Position numbers and translations under genes: made by a program
From: UBA5336 sp039034035
GTDB lineage: Bacteria > Pseudomonadota > Alphaproteobacteria > Caulobacterales > Hyphomonadaceae
Assembly (NCBI GenBank): GCA_039034035.1
Contig: JBCCBN010000130.1
Coordinates: 1-8,837 of the forward strand
Direction: 5' to 3'
Length of the DNA stretch: 8,837 nucleotides
The notes under the pieces: generated by a model
Database searches by the model: none
Told to the model about the DNA's origin: nothing
Seen by the model: only the letters and a program-made list of their open reading frames with translations
Shown here: positions 6,828 through 8,837 of the stretch, piece after piece
Layout of the letters: every line of letters starts with the position of its first letter
Position numbering within the stretch: position 1 is the stretch's first letter

Positions 6828-6904
6828 GGTTCGGTAGCTCAGCTGGTTAGAGCGCGCGACTCATAATCGCGAGGTCGGGAGTTCAAGTCTCCCCCGAACC
6901 ACCA
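6828..6904 (+). tRNA. tRNA with CAU anticodon (elongator Met or Ile2)
   Basis: 77-nt cloverleaf with the 3' CCA encoded. The acceptor GGTTCGG pairs fully with CCGAACC; discriminator A6901. D stem GCTC/GAGC, anticodon stem CGCGA/TCGCG with loop CTCATAA (anticodon CAT at 6862-6864), T stem GGGAG/CTCCC with loop TTCAAGT. It is not the initiator: position 1-72 is a normal G-C pair and the anticodon stem lacks the three G-C pairs before the loop. Elongator Met and lysidine-modified Ile2 share this anticodon. The GCGACTCATAATCGC arm and TTCAAGTC recall E. coli Ile2, so Ile2 is a real possibility. Confidence 0.95.
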
Positions 6905-6996
6905 TTTCCCGCGGCAAGGCGCTCCACCGCGCGCCGGCGTGCCGGTAAATTCATCGAAAGAGCCGCGCTACAGCCCTGAGCGCGATCCATCGCATA

Positions 6997-7018
6997 GCGG
7001 ATCGCCACGCCGATCCGC
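6997..7018. terminator. Perfect hairpin between the convergent tRNA genes
   Basis: GCGGATCG (6997-7004), loop CCACGC, CGATCCGC (7011-7018): 8 bp, strongly GC, readable on both strands. It lies 92 nt after the CAU tRNA and 22 nt after the 3' end of tRNA-Thr. On the minus strand the Thr tRNA is followed at once by TTTTTGTTTG and then this hairpin, so the order is U-run before stem, not the classical terminator. A bidirectional stop or processing barrier is likely but unproved. Confidence 0.45.
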
Positions 7019-7040
7019 CCAGCGCGCGATCAAACAAAAA

Positions 7041-7116
7041 TGGTGCCGCCTGACGGACTCGAACCGCCGACCCGCTGATTACAAATCAGCCGCTCTACCA
7101 GCTGAGCTAAGGCGGC
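7041..7116 (-). tRNA. tRNA-Thr (UGU anticodon)
   Basis: 76-nt cloverleaf on the minus strand with encoded CCA (7041-7043) and discriminator A. Acceptor GCCGCCT/AGGCGGC, D stem GCTC/GAGC, anticodon stem GCTGA/TCAGC with loop TTTGTAA (anticodon TGT, reading ACA), T stem GGCGG/CCGTC with one G-U pair and loop TTCGAGT. All four stems pair, and the sequence fits Thr. Confidence 0.96.
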
Positions 7117-7128
7117 ACAGGAGAGGGC

Positions 7129-7157
7129 GAAATACGCCGGACGAGCAGAAAGGGCAA
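7129..7157 (-). promoter_or_regulatory. Promoter of the tRNA-Thr gene
   Basis: On the minus strand TTGCCC (7157-7152), a 17-nt spacer, then TATTTC (7134-7129). Start of transcription would fall near 7122, about 6 nt before the mature tRNA 5' end. It matches the CAU tRNA promoter in both boxes and in spacing. Confidence 0.55.
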
Positions 7158-7299
7158 GCGCCGACAATCATCGGGCCCTGCCGCGCCCGGCGGGCCTGTC
7201 CCATGAATTTCCAGAAGACGCCTTATTCCCCCATCAGGCGAGCACATTTCGAACAGAAATGCCCGACACTTTCGCCCCGTAGCCAATACGGAGCGTCCC
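7158..7299. other. Intergenic region before the OmpA-like gene
   Basis: No gene seen. It contains a bulged GC hairpin at 7176-7194 (CCC-t-GCCG, loop CGCC, CGGC-GGG) of unknown meaning, and should contain the promoter for the following gene; I could not place -35/-10 boxes with confidence. GGAG at 7290-7293 is the ribosome site of that gene, 6 nt before its ATG. Confidence 0.4.
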
Positions 7300-7752
7300 A
7301 TGCATCCTGCCATTGCCACCCTGATTGCCCTCTCCGGCCTGGCCGGTACGGCAATCGCCTCGCCACCGCCCAGCGCCATTTATGAAGCGTCTCCGATCTG
7401 CGATGCCGTCAACGTGTCCATCTATTTCGAGCCCGGCTCCCCGGCCCTGACGCCGCAGGCCGATGCCGCCCTGGAAGGGGTCGCTGAAAGCCTGGAAGGG
7501 TGCGCCATTTCCGGCGTGGAAACCCGGGCGATCCACCTCGCATCGGACACCAAGCACCAGCGTATCCCACTGTCAGGCCAACGTGAAACCAGCGTGGAGG
7601 CCGCGCTTGTGCAGCATGGACTGGTCGCCGGCCGTGGGACAGCCCCCAATGAAACGGCACCAATCACCGTCGCGAGCCGGGACATTGGCCTGCCGGTGGC
7701 GCGCCGCGTGGATGTGCGTATCTCCGCCGTTGCGCCCGGAGCTGTCGGCTAG
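7300..7752 (+). CDS. Small exported protein with a diverged OmpA-like C-terminal domain
   Basis: 150 aa with a signal peptide cut after ATAIA-type sequence (TAIA-S, residue 20/21). The rest follows the OmpA-like order: a first strand and acidic turn VSIYFEPGSPALTPQADAAL (39-58), a helix to residue 67, then LSGQRETSVEAALVQHGL (91-108) matching the OmpA LSxxRAxxVxxxL helix, and the closing strand ARRVDVRIS (134-142). R95 sits where OmpA has its peptidoglycan-binding arginine; D83 may stand for the aspartate, but the loop between them is about 3 residues shorter than in E. coli OmpA. Peptidoglycan binding is therefore possible but doubtful. Two cysteines, C34 and C68, could form a disulfide in the periplasm. 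GGAG precedes the ATG by 6 nt, and a good terminator follows, so the gene is probably transcribed alone. Confidence 0.78.
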   Translation: MHPAIATLIALSGLAGTAIASPPPSAIYEASPICDAVNVSIYFEPGSPALTPQADAALEGVAESLEGCAISGVETRAIHLASDTKHQRIPLSGQRETSVEAALVQHGLVAGRGTAPNETAPITVASRDIGLPVARRVDVRISAVAPGAVG

Positions 7753-7767
7753 GGTCACCGACCAGGT

Positions 7768-7809
7768 GCGGGCGGGGGGCGCGGCGCCCGCTTCGTTTCT
7801 TTTCTTTCT
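7768..7809 (+). terminator. Rho-independent-type terminator after the OmpA-like gene
   Basis: GCGGGCG (7768-7774), a 10-nt loop, and CGCCCGC (7785-7791) give a perfect 7-bp GC stem, followed by the T-rich run TTCGTTTCTTTTCTTTCT. It lies 15 nt after the stop codon and separates this gene from metG. Confidence 0.75.
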
Positions 7810-7877
7810 GCCGGGTCAGGGTATGAGGAGCCATCAAAGGTTCATCGGCCCAAGCCCGGCCGGCAGAAGAGTGACAC

Positions 7878-8837
7878 ATGACGCATCCCACAGGCCCCCG
7901 CCGCCGCATCCTGATCACCTCAGCCCTGCCCTACATTAATGGCATCAAGCATCTCGGCAATCTCGCCGGATCGATGCTGCCAGCCGATGTGTATGCCCGG
8001 TTCCAGCGGCTACAGGGCCACGACGTGCTCTATGTCTGCGCCACCGACGAGCATGGCACCCCAGCCGAATTGGCCGCCCAGGCCGCCAAGCTGGACGTGC
8101 GCGCCTATTGCGATGAGCAGCACGAAATCCAGCGCGCAGCTGGAAAGGGTTTCGCGCTCTCTTATGACTGGTTCGGCCGGTCTTCCAGCGCCGAGAACGC
8201 CGCGCTTACCCAGCAATTTGCCCATGCCCTTGAAGCCGAAGGCCTGCTTGAGGAACGGGTATCGAAACAGGTCTACAGTGTCGATGATGGCCGTTTCCTG
8301 CCTGACCGGTATGTCGAAGGCACTTGCCCCCATTGCGGCTATGAGAAGGCGCGCGGTGACCAGTGCGATAATTGCGGACGGCTGCTCGATCCCGTGGACC
8401 TGATTGAGCCGTACTCGGCCGTCTCCGGCAGCCGCGCGATCGAGATCCGTGAAACAGCGCACCTGTTCCTGTTACAGTCGAAGATGCAGGCCGCGATCCG
8501 CGCCTGGGTCGAAGCCTCGACCGACTGGCCCCAGCTTGCCCGGTCCATCGCGTTGAAATGGCTCGATGAGGGCCTGCGCGACCGGGCGATCACGCGGGAC
8601 CTCAATTGGGGGGTGCCGGTGACCTTGCCGGACGGGTCGATCCGACCCGGGTTTGAGGAAAAGGTGTTCTATGTCTGGTTCGACGCACCGGTGGAGTATA
8701 TCGCGGCGACCCAGGAGTGGGCCGCTCAATCGGGCGGGGACTGGCAGTCCTGGTGGCGCACCGACGCTGGTGCCGAGGCGGTGGAATACGTCCAGTTCAT
8801 GGGCAAGGACAATGTGGCCTTCCACACCGTCTCGTTC
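7878..8837 (+). CDS. metG: Methionyl-tRNA synthetase (N-terminal part)
   Basis: Class I aminoacyl-tRNA synthetase that charges tRNA-Met in the cytosol. 320 codons are present, then the window ends inside the Rossmann catalytic domain, so the KMSKS loop and anticodon-binding domain are not seen. The N-terminus has ITSALPYINGIKHLGNLAGS, with HLGN (25-28) as the HIGH motif. ATDEHGTP (55-62) and FMGKDNVAFHTVSF at the end are MetRS hallmarks. The connective-peptide zinc knuckle has four cysteines, C150, C153, C163 and C166 (CPHC and CDNC). The start is ATG 7878, with a weak AGAAGAG 6 nt upstream; the conserved fold begins about ten residues in. The terminator 69 nt upstream implies a promoter of its own within 7810-7877, which I could not place. 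Confidence 0.97.
   Translation, partial: MTHPTGPRRRILITSALPYINGIKHLGNLAGSMLPADVYARFQRLQGHDVLYVCATDEHGTPAELAAQAAKLDVRAYCDEQHEIQRAAGKGFALSYDWFGRSSSAENAALTQQFAHALEAEGLLEERVSKQVYSVDDGRFLPDRYVEGTCPHCGYEKARGDQCDNCGRLLDPVDLIEPYSAVSGSRAIEIRETAHLFLLQSKMQAAIRAWVEASTDWPQLARSIALKWLDEGLRDRAITRDLNWGVPVTLPDGSIRPGFEEKVFYVWFDAPVEYIAATQEWAAQSGGDWQSWWRTDAGAEAVEYVQFMGKDNVAFHTVSF

Noticed and set aside
6934..6945. CCGGC-GT-GCCGG inverted repeat after the CAU tRNA as terminator
   Set aside because: A 2-nt loop cannot close; it reduces to a 4-bp stem with no U-run, and such palindromes are common in GC-rich DNA.
6939..7385. Plus-strand frame of 148 codons across the tRNA-Thr gene
   Set aside because: It reads straight through the antisense of a well-formed tRNA; the internal peptide CRLTDSNRRPADYKSAALPA is the familiar false translation of an antisense tRNA sequence.
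7939..8403. Plus-strand frame of 154 codons and minus-strand frames of 150 and 117 codons within metG
   Set aside because: Shadows of the metG frame, which contains HLGN, the four zinc cysteines and GKDN.
1..8837. Mobile element, prophage, CRISPR array, toxin-antitoxin or defence system
   Set aside because: No transposase, integrase, terminal repeats, regularly spaced repeats or defence-type domains were seen on either strand. The tRNA genes have no attachment-site duplication or integrase beside them.

Overview
The window looks like the chromosome of a GC-rich Gram-negative alphaproteobacterium. Evidence: an Oar-like TonB-dependent receptor, a periplasmic OmpA-like protein and other exported proteins, and a class 1B AdoMet decarboxylase whose N-terminal region recalls Caulobacterales-type proteins. 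The two tRNA promoters also have a TTGCC / TAT-TC form. A Caulobacterales/Maricaulales-type marine bacterium is my best guess, but this rests on recalled protein style, not on a search.

Layout. 1-1630 (minus): the N-terminal 543 codons of a TonB-dependent receptor with a carboxypeptidase-regulatory-like domain, running off the left edge. 1863-~2390 (minus): speD, S-adenosylmethionine decarboxylase, with an uncertain start. 2532-4253 (plus), divergent from speD: an ArnT/PMT-type GT-C membrane glycosyltransferase. It is followed by a HIT-family protein (4340-4774, plus). 4787-5557 (minus): an exported TPR protein, convergent with the HIT gene. 5629-6762 (plus), divergent from the TPR gene: a FAD-dependent oxidoreductase of the L-2-hydroxyglutarate dehydrogenase family. 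6828-6904 and 7041-7116: two convergent tRNA genes (CAU, plus; Thr-UGU, minus), each with a matching promoter and with a perfect hairpin between them. 7300-7752 (plus): a small exported protein with a diverged OmpA-like domain, closed by a Rho-independent-type terminator. 7878-8837 (plus): the first 320 codons of metG, running off the right edge.

How it fits together. Most genes are conserved housekeeping or cell-envelope functions: nutrient uptake, polyamine synthesis, envelope glycosylation, 2-hydroxyacid oxidation and translation. Gene order suggests only short transcription units; the glycosyltransferase-HIT pair is the only likely two-gene operon. I see no insertion sequence, CRISPR array, phage gene, toxin-antitoxin pair or defence cluster, and no convincing case for a new multi-gene system. 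The points most worth a second look are the probable TTG start and acidic extension of SpeD, the degenerate OmpA-like protein before metG, the paired tRNA promoters, and the exported TPR protein.
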